Source: Caulifigura coniformis (GTDB taxonomy: Bacteria > Planctomycetota > Planctomycetia > Planctomycetales > Planctomycetaceae). Taken from it: a stretch of 64,000 bases of DNA. The stretch is from the NCBI RefSeq assembly GCF_007745175.1, contig NZ_CP036271.1, forward strand, positions 5,716,314-5,780,313, read 5' to 3'. Below, one piece after another: positions 38,791-47,362 of the stretch; the stretch's first letter is position 1, and each line of letters begins with the position of its first letter. Made by a program: the position numbers and the translations under genes. The notes beneath the pieces are model-generated. The model worked only from the letters and a program-made list of their open reading frames with translations, did not search any database and was not told the DNA's origin.

Positions 38791-41229
38791 TTAGAAACCG
38801 CGTCTGGCCTTCATGGCCTTCTTACGCCAGTCAGCCTGCCGCTGAATCTCCGCAACGTCGACCGTCGCGGCGTTGATACTGCCGATTGAGAACGACGTGC
38901 TGACGTTGCTTGTCGTGCTCGTCACCGGAGCAACAGCCTGACGAGCCGCTGAGAGCATGCGACGTGTGTCCGTGGCATTCACGACCTGGCCGGGGACGGT
39001 GGGAATGAATAGCTCCATTCCCCGCTCACCGACAACGTACGGGGAGTTCCGTGACACAGGGCCTCCCTGTGCTCGCCCAGGTAGTCCGCGTCCACCTCCC
39101 GCTCCAGCACCACCGGCAGCTCCGGCTGACAGTCCCTGGATGCGCTCAAGCCGCTGGATCATTCCGTCCAACTCACCGTTAAGGCTACGGGCCTTCGCCA
39201 TGTCCGCCTCTTTGAAGATCGTCAGCCGTTCGGCCCGGGCTGCCAGCTCCTCGACCGACTTCGACATGGACTCAAGGACGCCAATCTTCCCCTGTGCTCC
39301 GGCTGCCGCCTTTTCGTTCGCCGCTAACTCAGCCTTATCAATGCCGCCAATCCAGCCCTCAGTTGCCTTGGCTTCGTCCAAGAACTTCTGTTGCTTCATG
39401 GGATCGGTTCCCCGGCTCGCCCACTGGAGCTGCATATCCTGGACCGACGAGAACGATCCACGAGCACGGTCAAAAAAGTCTGCCGCACGGCCGATGTTCC
39501 CCCGTTCCGCGAAGCGGTTCGCCTGTGCCAGCTGCTCCTCGCCCCGAGCCTTCAGCATGTCGGCTCGCTGCTTGGCGAGGTCGAACTGGGCCTTCTCCTC
39601 CAACTGCTCGCCCTGCTTGCCGATGGCGTCGTGGCGACGTGAGAGCCAGTCGTTGAACCGACCACCAAGGGCGTGGTTGCTCGGGTCAGCTCCGAACATC
39701 TTCCGGAACGCATGGGTTTGCGTGACACGGTCGTTGTGCTGCGCACGCTCCGTCCTCTGCTGCCATTGGCGAGCCAGAATGCTGCCCTGAGCATCGAACG
39801 CACGACCACCGAAGGCATCACCACGGCCATATGCGGCATCCTGGATCGACTCGGCCCGTCGCTTCGTGGCCTCAACCAGTTGGCGTTCGATATCGAGTTG
39901 CCTCTCAAGACCAGTGGTGAGCCGGTCCTGCTTCCGGGCGGCGTTTTCCAGGGCATCGACCACGTGAAGGTTGTTGATAAGTCGACGTTCTTCCATCGCG
40001 ATAGAGTCACGCTCCGTTGCAATCTCATCCTTGCGGGCTGCGATGCGCTGCTGGATCTTCCCGATCTCGTCTCCGATCTTGTCCGGATCTGCCGCAACGC
40101 CTGGATCAGACAACTGCCGCTTCAGATCCTCGAACCGGCTCATCTTCGAAACAAATTTGTCGACCACAGGGCCGGGTGCCCAAGATCCCATTCCTTTCCA
40201 CCAATATGACTCCGTAGCACTCTCGCGGAGCTTTTTCATCTGCTGAAGCAATGCCAGGTTCTTCTCATCGGCCTCAAGACCTGCCGTGTTACCGGCCCTC
40301 TGGCGACGGAACTTCAGGTCCGCGTCTCTCTGGTCAAGCTCCCGCCGATTCGTAGGCACGCTGAAGTCCAACGCTTCCTGCCTGAACTGCTGACGTGCCT
40401 GCGCAAACCTCTCCAACCGGGTCGATGCCATCTCGATCTGTGTGGCCATCTCACCAGCGCCCGAGCCGGCCTGTTTGAAGCTCTGATAGAGGTCGTAGAC
40501 ACCCTTCGCGGCGACACCTGCGACAACGGCGATTCCCGCAGGGCCTCCCATCATGCTGCCCATGAACGCCAGGTTGTTCGACAGGCCACGGAAGCCCGCG
40601 TAGGAATAGTCCTCAATCGCCTGCTGCCCCTGGAAGAGCATGGCCGACGCTCGGCCACTACGCCCGCCTCTGGTGCCACCGCCGCTGACCATGCCGAGAG
40701 AGGCGTTCATCTCACGGCGGTAGAGCTGTTCGGCCGCAGAGACTTCCGCACGGATGACAGCAAGGTTCTTCCCGGCAGCCTGTTGAGCGATCCTGACACG
40801 GGCGCCCTGGTAGGCCTGCCAGGCCTTTTGCGCCCGTGCGATCGCGGCTTCATTGTCAACAAGTTCGCTGCCACGATCGTAGATCGTCTTCGCCCGAATG
40901 TCGGCGGTCTGATTCATGGTGCTGAACCGCTCCAGTCTGCGATTCTGCTCAGCACGTCGACGGTCACGGGCCGCAACACGCTGGTCTTCTTCCCGCTGGA
41001 ACCGAGTCCGATCAGCGGCAAGCTCACGCTCCCTTTGCTTCTGCTGTCTGGCGATCTCCCGTTCCGCCGAAGTCTGCCGTTTGACGGCTCGGTCTATGTC
41101 GCGTTCCCACGAGCGGAAGCCCCCGCCACTGCCTCCGGTCCCCGCGCCCCCGAAGCCCTTCGACGCCTTATCGAGTGACCGTTCGAGCCGCGCTGACACG
41201 CGATCAAATCGCTTTTCGATGCTGGTCAC
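38791..41229 (-). CDS. Phage tail tape-measure-like protein
   Basis: 812 residues from a GTG at 41229. Long basic coiled-coil N-terminal region (SAEREIARQQKQRERELAADRTRFQ, split as read), a Gly-rich hydrophobic middle (NLAFMGSMMGGPAGIAVVAGVAAKGVYDLYQSF), more coiled coil, and the C-terminal signature ARxGGPVSRNSPYVVGERGMELFIPTVPG-like segment that marks phage tape-measure proteins (AQGGPVSRNSPYVVGERG). Frame stays open to a TAA at about 41316, and an AAGGAG sequence precedes an ATA codon at 41301 that may be the true start (836 residues). Follows the prohead-protease-like gene. Confidence 0.82.
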   Translation of the reverse strand: MTSIEKRFDRVSARLERSLDKASKGFGGAGTGGSGGGFRSWERDIDRAVKRQTSAEREIARQQKQRERELAADRTRFQREEDQRVAARDRRRAEQNRRLERFSTMNQTADIRAKTIYDRGSELVDNEAAIARAQKAWQAYQGARVRIAQQAAGKNLAVIRAEVSAAEQLYRREMNASLGMVSGGGTRGGRSGRASAMLFQGQQAIEDYSYAGFRGLSNNLAFMGSMMGGPAGIAVVAGVAAKGVYDLYQSFKQAGSGAGEMATQIEMASTRLERFAQARQQFRQEALDFSVPTNRRELDQRDADLKFRRQRAGNTAGLEADEKNLALLQQMKKLRESATESYWWKGMGSWAPGPVVDKFVSKMSRFEDLKRQLSDPGVAADPDKIGDEIGKIQQRIAARKDEIATERDSIAMEERRLINNLHVVDALENAARKQDRLTTGLERQLDIERQLVEATKRRAESIQDAAYGRGDAFGGRAFDAQGSILARQWQQRTERAQHNDRVTQTHAFRKMFGADPSNHALGGRFNDWLSRRHDAIGKQGEQLEEKAQFDLAKQRADMLKARGEEQLAQANRFAERGNIGRAADFFDRARGSFSSVQDMQLQWASRGTDPMKQQKFLDEAKATEGWIGGIDKAELAANEKAAAGAQGKIGVLESMSKSVEELAARAERLTIFKEADMAKARSLNGELDGMIQRLERIQGLSAGAAGGAGAGGGRGLPGRAQGGPVSRNSPYVVGERGMELFIPTVPGQVVNATDTRRMLSAARQAVAPVTSTTSNVSTSFSIGSINAATVDVAEIQRQADWRKKAMKARRGF

Positions 41230-41322
41230 GAAGCGGTCGACGTTGCGTTCCGCCCGAGCCAGGTTCAGTTCAAAATCATATCTAAGCTGCTCAGTAGCTA
41301 TGGCTTTTGCTCCTTACGAAAT

Positions 41323-41361
41323 GAGAAAAGCCGGCCTACCGGCTGCTAGCGGTAGACCGGC
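41323..41361 (-). terminator. Hairpin between protease-like and tape-measure-like genes
   Basis: 12-bp arms GCCGGCCTACCG (41330-41341) and CGGTAGACCGGC (41350-41361) with one mismatch, followed on the minus strand by TTTTCTCATTT. Could terminate or attenuate transcription before the tape-measure-like gene. Confidence 0.65.
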
Positions 41362-41399
41362 ATGGGTTCCCCTGACAACGAGCCAGGGGCTTTCTAGGA

Positions 41400-42245
41400 T
41401 CACTCTTCGAAGGTCAGGTCTTCCAGGAGCTTCGAGGTATCAATCTTCTCTGCGGTACGCCTGCGACCGCTGGCGTTGGGGTCATGAGCTAGCCCAGCCG
41501 CGAACAGCACCGCTGAGCGTGTATCGCCCGCCAGACTGCCTAGCTCAATTGCTTCAACCGCTCGTTCGCCGACCGAGGACTTCGATCGCTCGTCCGTCAG
41601 CGGTGCGTCGAAAAGATCAGCCTCACCGAACGCATACTCGACAGGGGCCTTGCTGAAGGCCTGTAGGTCAATATTTAGCGTGTCGAGGAAATCAGAGGGA
41701 CTAAAGGGCTTTTCGGACACAGAATGATTGCTTTCTGAGAATGACTTTGTGGTGGCGGGGCGGATCACAACATCCACCGAGAACACTTCGTCGACTGATT
41801 GAACAACGGTGCGATCCAGGGCGGAAAATGTGTAGCGGGCGACGTGACTCATCCCGACATGCTTCAGGGGCGATCCGGCCTTCTCAGCCTTGGCCGCGAA
41901 GGCCGCAAGCTGCCGGAGTTCGTCGCCCGCCTTATTCTCGTTCAGGCGGATGTCTCCCCGAGGACGGCCAAGGCTATCGAGGCGGACGTTCTCGACTATC
42001 CCGGCCAGCTCCTGCACCCGGCGGCTGATTCCGGCCTCAATATCGTGGTTCAAATATACGTGGACGCCCTCATAGAGGCTCTTGGCACGGCCTGCACCAC
42101 CGAACGCCGGAGCCGGAATAGTCCTGCCATTTTTCGAGGTCAAACCGCAAAGCAAACAATTGCGTATGGCCTCGGCTTTCCGGCCTTCTCCGTCGATCGT
42201 AGCTTCCGCGAGAAAGCCATCGAACAGCATCTGTTCTGACTCCAT
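41400..42245 (-). CDS. Phage prohead (capsid maturation) protease-like protein
   Basis: 281 residues. The pattern matches prohead core proteases: CLLCGLTSKNGRTIPAPAFGG near the N terminus, then LYEGVHVYLNHD with a candidate catalytic His, RRVQELAGIVENVRLDSLGRPRGDIRL, VGMSHVARYTF with a candidate Ser-His, and VDEVFSVDVVIRPATTKSFSES. The C-terminal ~110 residues are acidic and low in conservation, consistent with a scaffold or delta domain. The start overlaps the stop of the upstream HTH gene by 1 nt (TGATG). No capsid gene is found next to it, which is unusual. Confidence 0.72.
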   Translation of the reverse strand: MESEQMLFDGFLAEATIDGEGRKAEAIRNCLLCGLTSKNGRTIPAPAFGGAGRAKSLYEGVHVYLNHDIEAGISRRVQELAGIVENVRLDSLGRPRGDIRLNENKAGDELRQLAAFAAKAEKAGSPLKHVGMSHVARYTFSALDRTVVQSVDEVFSVDVVIRPATTKSFSESNHSVSEKPFSPSDFLDTLNIDLQAFSKAPVEYAFGEADLFDAPLTDERSKSSVGERAVEAIELGSLAGDTRSAVLFAAGLAHDPNASGRRRTAEKIDTSKLLEDLTFEE

Positions 42246-42505
42246 CAGGCCACGGCTCCTGTCACGTCTGCGACTTCATGGACGACTGCCGAAGGCTGTC
42301 CCTGGACTGCGGCGTAGGTCGGTGAATTGAATCGATCCCGACTGACCAATTTCAGCCGCTTCGACCTGATCGCCAGTCCGATCAACCTCGCCGCTGTAGG
42401 TCCGCTGAACCCCAACCCGGACGCGATCTCTGCCCGACTGGTTGCCGCTCCGCTGCTCACCGCTTCGACGATCTCCGCGACCATCGCTTCATCACTCGTC
42501 TTCAA
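42245..42505 (-). CDS. Small winged-helix-like protein
   Basis: 86 residues. MVAEIVEAVSSGAATSRAEIASGLGFSGPTAARLIGLAIRSKRLKLVSRDRFNSPTYAAV reads as helix, HTH (RAEIASGLGFSGPTAARLIGLA) and a wing (LKLVSRD..FNSPTYA). Probably a DNA-binding protein. Its stop overlaps the protease-like start (TGATG), so it heads the protease/tape-measure transcript. Confidence 0.65.
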   Translation of the reverse strand: MKTSDEAMVAEIVEAVSSGAATSRAEIASGLGFSGPTAARLIGLAIRSKRLKLVSRDRFNSPTYAAVQGQPSAVVHEVADVTGAVA

Positions 42506-43539
42506 TCGAATCTCCTTATTCGTATCCGGATACTACCGGGTGTGTGCTCATTCTCTCCTGTGCCTCTCCACTCCTGTGTGTCTGTCATAGCACACTGGTT
42601 ACCAGAATCCGTAAAGCCTATTGATTCATGTCTACAAACATCCTCAAGCCCCGGAGAGGCGCGTAGGCGGGCCGCAGTCCGAGCCAGTGCGATGGTAGCC
42701 CCCGTGCCTCCGGAGGGGCCGTAAGCGGCTCCTGGAGGCCACAGGAGGCCATGCCGGGGGAGCGGTGCTGCTGGAGCCGGAAGAAGGTGCTCAGGGCTGC
42801 GGAAAGGTGGCGGAAGCTGGTGGAAAGGTGCGATGGAGGGGGTTCGGCACCACGCCATTTGTTCAACTTGCGCAAACTTGTGCTCGGGGCTTCGGGAGCA
42901 CAGAAGTACGGTGAATTGCTGAGTGCGAGAGGTGAATGCATGGCTGTTGGTGTGGTTCTGGGCCGGAGCTGACGCGGGGGAGTCTCTGTTCAAAGCCAGT
43001 GGAGGTCGCGTGCAGTAACTCCTTACACCCACTGTGTATACATCGGACAATCCGTTCCCATTGTCCGAAGTAACCCTCCTGGGGTGCACTCAGTTGACTG
43101 GCGGAACTGCAGGCCTTCTCAGGGGATCGGGAAGACGGGGCGTCAGTGTGTCCAGTTTAATGACCTCGTGTCAGTAAATGGTATTTTTGGGGCAACCCAT
43201 CCACTGCCCATCCACTACCCACCTCACCAGCCCCTCAGGTCTCCAATCACCCCATGCCCGACCGTTCACCTGGCATCATCACTGACACCACTGACGGCCT
43301 CGCCAACAGCCCCGCACTCGACCGACCAACCTCACCCACCACCCGGCCTGCCGTGTCGTAGAACACGACCGTGGAAGCCCTGGTAATGACCTGCCGAAAC
43401 ACCAGCACTACCACCCCGACTGTCAGCTAGACAATTCATCCATATCAACAGCAATACACACATATAGTCGTTGACATATACTCACGCTTGACGATGATAG
43501 GCCTACCGCTTTCCCCTCACCGCTTGAGGCCACACAGTC
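42506..43539. other. 1-kb region between divergent gene blocks, no clear gene
   Basis: Separates the minus-strand phage-like genes from the plus-strand serine recombinase. Several overlapping frames (e.g. 42751-42972) give low-complexity translations. From about 43190 to 43430 the plus strand is strongly C-rich and G-poor with CCATCCACT and CCACC reiterations, then an AT-rich stretch (43430-43500) leads into the recombinase gene. A TTGACA (about 43479) precedes it. Plausible as a regulatory or replication/transfer origin region, but unproven. Confidence 0.45.
43043..43068. promoter_or_regulatory. 9-bp perfect inverted repeat
   Basis: TCGGACAAT (43043-43051) and ATTGTCCGA (43060-43068) separated by 8 bp, directly after a TGTATACA palindrome (43035-43042). 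Typical geometry for a dimeric regulator operator or a recombinase site. Confidence 0.5.
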
Positions 43540-44214
43540 ATGTCCGCGACGTTCATCTACATCCGAGTCAGCACCGACGAACAAGCCAAGGTTTCAGGTC
43601 TCGGCCTTGAAGTCCAGGAGTCGGAGTGTCGAGCATTTGCGGCATCGCAAGGCCTCTCGGTCTCCGCAGTTTTCACCGATGGCGGCGTCTCACGGTCCAC
43701 CTACCTGACCGAGCGTCCGGCGATGTCAGCCCTGCTTGCGTCGATCAAGAAGGGGACCACGGTCATCGTCCATAAGCACTGCCGACTCGGCGACAGCGTT
43801 GCGATCGCGATGATGATGAAGGAGTGCAAGCGGAAGGGCGCTCGGCTGCTTGTCGTCCACGGCGACAACAGCGGTTCCGACGAAGCCCTTCTCCTAGCTG
43901 GTGTGCTTTCAATCATTTCGGATCACGAACTCCGCAGCATCGCTTCGCGGACACGGAAGGCGCTGGCGAAGAAGAAGGAACGGGGCGAGGTCTACACTCG
44001 CCGCGTGTACGGATTCCGTGCCGTCAAGAATCAGCTCATCGCCGACGATGCGGAACAGGCTGTCATCGACCGCATCAAGACCGAAGCATCGTCAGGGCTG
44101 TCGTGGGCAGCCATCGCCAGAGGGTTGAACCTAGCACGAGTCGCCGCACCGTCCGGAACAGACTGGCATCCACGCACAGTGCAGAGAATCGCTGAGCGGG
44201 CTTCAGCGGCCTAG
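43540..44214 (+). CDS. Serine recombinase (resolvase/invertase family)
   Basis: 224 residues. N-terminal catalytic domain with nucleophile Ser11 in YIRVSTDEQ, then GLGLEVQESECRAFA, and RL in HKHCRLGDSVAIAM where the usual form is DRLxR. The C-terminal part has a linker and a helix-turn-helix-like segment (SGLSWAAIARGLNLARVAAPSGTDWHPRTVQRIAERA) as in small resolvases with a Recombinase-type module. Could resolve dimers of the element, invert DNA, or be cargo. Independent of the tyrosine integrase at the right end. Confidence 0.87.
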   Translation: MSATFIYIRVSTDEQAKVSGLGLEVQESECRAFAASQGLSVSAVFTDGGVSRSTYLTERPAMSALLASIKKGTTVIVHKHCRLGDSVAIAMMMKECKRKGARLLVVHGDNSGSDEALLLAGVLSIISDHELRSIASRTRKALAKKKERGEVYTRRVYGFRAVKNQLIADDAEQAVIDRIKTEASSGLSWAAIARGLNLARVAAPSGTDWHPRTVQRIAERASAA

Positions 44215-44806
44215 CCCGGACTGCCCGACGGACCTTGAAGTTCCAGCTTAGCCAAAAACCTTCTTCCCTCAGCAGTGAGCTTGATGGTGTCTTTGTGGCC
44301 GGACTTTAATGCTATGTCTGCAAAGCCATGCAAAGCCAAGCATTCGCCTAGTGGCCCTACAATGTAGTGCCACACTGCGAAATTCTTGTCAGGCTCAAAA
44401 GAGCCTGCGTCAATCAACATCTGCCGCCCGTAATAACTGAAAATATCCAATCCCGTGATCGCTGGCGGAAGCTGGCCCCCTGGTGCAATTTGCACAACCT
44501 GTTCCAACACGTCTCCTTCCGAGCACTTGATCGCACGGAGGAGCGCACATGCATCAGTGAACGCATAGTCGCCGTACCGCTCGCTGCCGGCCTGACGCTT
44601 CAGTCTTGCAACTTGGGCCCGGAGTCGTTTGTTCTCATTTTGCAGAGAACTAACATTGTCTAACACGGCTTTCATGTTGGGCATTTCGCTGCCACGCACC
44701 CAACCGGATAGGGACTCGTCGCCTGTGACCTGCCCCCCTTCAACGGGTCCACAGTTCGGGTAAGTTGTGCCTCGAACGTGGACCTTCACCTGGAGGAGGC
44801 AAGGTC

Positions 44807-45085
44807 ATGGCGAGGAAAAGGTTTGGCGCCGAGCAGATCATCCCGAAGCTCCGAGAAGCCGAGGTCGAGATCGCTCAGGGAGCCACGGTGGCAGCGGCGG
44901 CCAAGAAGATCGGTGTCACCGAGCAGACGTACTACCGCTGGAAGAAAGAGTACGGCGGTCTGAAGATGGACCAGGCGAAGCGGCTCAAGGAACTGGAGAA
45001 GGAGAACGCCCGCCTGAAGCGGCTCCTGGCCGACGCTGAGTTGGACAAGGCGATCCTGCGGGAGGCTGCCTCGGGAAACTTCTGA
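44807..45085 (+). CDS. IS3-family transposase OrfA
   Basis: 92 residues from the ATG preceded by GGAGGAGGC. HTH_Tnp_1 domain (QIIPKLREAEVEIAQGATVAAAAKKIGVTEQTYYRWKKEYGGL, read in two pieces) and a leucine-zipper-like helix (AKRLKELEKENARLKRLLADAELDKAILRE). Just before its stop lies the slippery heptamer GGGAAAC (45073-45079), set as G GGA AAC in this frame, so a -1 shift would fuse it to OrfB. Encodes the DNA-binding subunit or the N terminus of OrfAB. Confidence 0.92.
   Translation: MARKRFGAEQIIPKLREAEVEIAQGATVAAAAKKIGVTEQTYYRWKKEYGGLKMDQAKRLKELEKENARLKRLLADAELDKAILREAASGNF
45073..45079 (+). promoter_or_regulatory. Programmed -1 frameshift heptamer
   Basis: GGGAAAC in X-XXY-YYZ register of orfA, 3 nt before the orfA stop codon TGA (45083-45085). 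The OrfB frame is -1 relative to orfA and is open across this site. Confidence 0.75.
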
Positions 45086-45108
45086 GCCCGGCGAAGCGGC
45101 GCCAGGCG

Positions 45109-45987
45109 GTGACCTACGTCCGCAATTCGCTGGGCCCGGAGAACATCTCAGAGCGTCGGGCCTGTCGTGTACTGGGCCAGTTCCGATCCACCCAACGCCG
45201 CCAGGCCCACGTTCCTGACGAAGAACCCCGCCTGATCCGGGACATGGTGGCCCTGGCCACTCAGTACGGTCGTTACGGCTATCGCCGGGTGACGGCCTTG
45301 CTCCGGAGGGATGGATGGAAGGTGAACCACAAGCGGGTCGAGCGTCTGTGGCGGCAGGAAGGCCTGAAGGTCCCCAAACGGCAGCCAAAACGAAAGCGAC
45401 TGTGGTTCAACGATGGATCGTGTGTCCGGCTGCGGCCGGCGCATCGGGATCACGTCTGGAGCTACGACTTCGTGCAGACGAGGACGCACGACGGGAGGCC
45501 GGTCCGGATGCTGACGGTGATTGACGAGTTCACCCGGGAGTGCCTGGCGATCGATGTAGCCCGGAGACTGACCAGCGAGGACGTCTTGGAGCGTCTCAGC
45601 GATCTGTTCGTCCGGAGAGGTGTTCCGAGGCACATCCGGTCGGACAACGGCCCGGAGTTCACGGCCATCGCTGTTCAGGATTGGCTCAGGAGAGTTCGCG
45701 TGAAGACATTGTTTATCGAACCAGGCAGTCCTTGGGAGAACGGCTACGTGGAGTCGTTCAACGGCAAGCTCAGAGATGAGCTGCTTGAACGGGAAGTCTT
45801 TGAGACGTTGCTGGAGGCGAAGGTGCTGATCGAGCGCTGGCGTGTGGAATACAACACGATCAGGCCGCACAGCTCCTTGGGGTATCGTCCCCCGGCCCCG
45901 GAGGTGCGCCCGCTGCAGAGGCCTGCTTCCGCTGCGCTCCAGCAGGCCTCTGCAGCGGTTCCTTTGACAGGCGAGTCTTTAACTTAG
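45109..45987 (+). CDS. IS3-family transposase OrfB (DDE integrase core)
   Basis: 292 residues from a GTG; in OrfAB it would instead be entered by the -1 shift near 45079. N-terminal HTH_21 (YGRYGYRRVTALLRRDGWKVNHKRVERLWRQEGL, in two pieces) and rve core with the DDE triad: Asp in HVWSYDFVQTRTHDG, Asp in HIRSDNGPEF and Glu in ENGYVESFNGKLRDELL, plus YNTIRPHSSLGYRPPAPE. Intact, so the IS may still be active. It transcribes opposite to the interrupted DUF4062 gene. Confidence 0.95.
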   Translation: MTYVRNSLGPENISERRACRVLGQFRSTQRRQAHVPDEEPRLIRDMVALATQYGRYGYRRVTALLRRDGWKVNHKRVERLWRQEGLKVPKRQPKRKRLWFNDGSCVRLRPAHRDHVWSYDFVQTRTHDGRPVRMLTVIDEFTRECLAIDVARRLTSEDVLERLSDLFVRRGVPRHIRSDNGPEFTAIAVQDWLRRVRVKTLFIEPGSPWENGYVESFNGKLRDELLEREVFETLLEAKVLIERWRVEYNTIRPHSSLGYRPPAPEVRPLQRPASAALQQASAAVPLTGESLT

Positions 45988-46382
45988 AGGGTGGTAGTGT
46001 CCCCGGGGGCAAGTCAGTGAGCTTCCGGTTTAGACCTGCATCCGTGATGACTGCCGTAAAGCACGACTTGCCCAGGTCGTTTGCGTACTCGTATTCCAAC
46101 TGGACGTAGCTCTTCCCACTGAGCGGTTCGACGCTGCCGTAGCGTCCGCCAAGGATCAGAAAGAAGGCGTCAGACTCGCGAATCCACCGCTTGATGACTT
46201 CGAGCTGCGTCTGATCTCCCGACGCGAACAACTCCATCCCGGCAGGGATGTGTCCGGCCATCAGGATCGCCTGGACGGCAGCCTGCCGCTCTTCCGTCAT
46301 GTCCAAATATGTAGAAGAGACGAAGACCTGCAACTTCTTTCCCGCCATGCGCGTGCCCTTTGTCGGAGTATGCCCACTCCGC

Positions 46383-46805
46383 TCACTTCTTTCTCGTTAG
46401 CCGGGACTCAGCTCCGCTGCCCGGTCCCCGCAGCAAGATCGCGTCCGCCCCGACCTCTGCGATCTTGAACGGGACGTGTTCGTTGGTGACCACCGGAGTG
46501 TCGCTGACCCAGTCCCACAATTGCGCCACGGCTATCGCGACGTGGCCGGGGCTGCCTTTCTCACCCAGCATCAGCAAGTCGCCGTCGACACGCCATCGCA
46601 GGTAGTAAAGCGACTGGCCTGTATCGACTTCGCGGACGAGAGCGATTCCAGAGCGGCGAAATTCAATGTCGTCCGTAGGCCGCTGGTCAGCCGGTCCCTG
46701 TAATGTCCAGCGCCCTACGAACCTGGCGTCAGCTCGCGGCCATAGGAACCAGCCCACAACGAGCAATGCGAGGATCAGGGAGACGAACTTCCGGCGCTTG
46801 GACAT
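46383..46805 (-). CDS. WPRxD-family membrane-anchored protein, copy 3
   Basis: 140 residues from the ATG at 46805 (MSKRRKFVSL). One membrane helix (FVSLILALLVVGW), junction WFLWPRADARFVGRW, then a beta-rich domain with DDIEFRRSGIALVREV, the family strand LRWRVDGDLLMLGEKG and the C-terminal ADAILLRGPGSGAESRLTRK. Preceded by a small two-helix membrane protein gene ending only 2 nt upstream, so they are probably co-translated. Unknown function. Confidence 0.75.
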   Translation of the reverse strand: MSKRRKFVSLILALLVVGWFLWPRADARFVGRWTLQGPADQRPTDDIEFRRSGIALVREVDTGQSLYYLRWRVDGDLLMLGEKGSPGHVAIAVAQLWDWVSDTPVVTNEHVPFKIAEVGADAILLRGPGSGAESRLTRKK

Positions 46806-46807
46806 GG

Positions 46808-46993
46808 TCAAGCGGTCCGCTGTGCCGGCTGGCGATGCCTGTGCCACACCGTGAGCATGTAGAACGTCCACAGCAGGCCGATCGCCACGAAGGGCAGGCC
46901 CATTCCGCTGGCGGACGCCAGGACTGTCGACAGCATGGAACAGCAAATGGCAACAAGACGCAGGCGTTGTTGCAGAACAAAAATGTCATCCAT
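46808..46993 (-). CDS. Small two-helix membrane protein
   Basis: 61 residues from the ATG at 46993 (MDDIFVLQQRLRLVAICC). Two hydrophobic helices (LRLVAICCSMLSTVLASASG and LPFVAIGLLWTFYMLTVW) and a basic C terminus (HRHRQPAQRTA). Ends 2 nt before the WPRxD copy 3 start. Upstream, a plus-strand open stretch (about 47170-47307) encodes FFCFVLAVLMVGHALLFGAIM with no clear start, perhaps the remnant of another membrane protein. Confidence 0.6.
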   Translation of the reverse strand: MDDIFVLQQRLRLVAICCSMLSTVLASASGMGLPFVAIGLLWTFYMLTVWHRHRQPAQRTA

Positions 46994-47362
46994 GAGATCG
47001 AAGCAAACTCCGTCAGCAACTCGGGTCGAACTGCCGCGCGCACTCGGCAGACGAGTTCTAACGCCGTGCGACGAGGCGGGGAAGGTACGCCCGGTCTCCC
47101 GTAGCACACGGCCCGCCTCGACGTCGTGTACGGTTTCACCTCGATGTCCGACTGCCCGCCTCATACGGCTCCTACATCTTTTTCTGCTTCGTGCTGGCTG
47201 TGCTGATGGTGGGGCACGCGCTCCTCTTCGGTGCCATCATGTCGGACGTTCTCGATGGAAAAGAATCGCGAGCGGACAGACCTCCCCAGATTTCACCCTT
47301 CCATTAGCCTGCATGCCTCTGCAACGCTGTGCTGGGGTTAGCAATTTAGGGGCGAGCAAACC

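Larger units (their letters stand above)
44729..46016 (+). mobile_element. IS3-family (IS407-like) insertion sequence, 1288 bp
   Basis: Carries orfA and orfB with a DDE transposase. Ends are CCTGCCCCC (left) and, read inward, TGACTTGCCCCC (right); the left end reads TGACCTGCCCCC if the first bases of the flanking GTGA are counted. A 4-bp target duplication GTGA flanks it (44725-44728 and 46017-46020). The TSD choice is supported by exact restoration of the interrupted reading frame. Confidence 0.88.
44211..46348 (-). pseudogene. DUF4062 protein gene interrupted by an IS3-family element
   Basis: The N-terminal half (46348 down to 46017) encodes a DUF4062 domain: KLQVFVSSTYLDMTEERQAAVQAILMAGH, WIRESDAFFLILGGRYGSV, YVQLEYEYA. 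The second half (44724 down to 44211) encodes GWVRGSEMPNMKAVLDN, a short coiled coil (SLQNENKRLRAQVARLKRQ) and a winged-helix-like C terminus (SGHKDTIKLTAEGRRFLAKL). Removing 44729-46016 and one GTGA copy joins ...NRKLT with GDESLSG... in frame, giving 281 residues. DUF4062 proteins are common in anti-phage and NTPase-linked loci. The two ORF fragments now read into IS sequence. Confidence 0.85.

Noticed and set aside
42751-42972. Plus-strand 73-codon open frame in the 1-kb gap
   Set aside because: Low-complexity reading of G-rich repeats; the reverse-strand frames over the same stretch are equally open.
44211-44789. Independent 192-residue hypothetical gene
   Set aside because: Its first residues are translated from IS DNA; the body continues the DUF4062 frame after in-silico removal of the IS.
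45860-46348. Complete 162-residue DUF4062 protein
   Set aside because: Its last ~50 residues are read from the IS sequence; the gene is a split one rather than an intact short protein.
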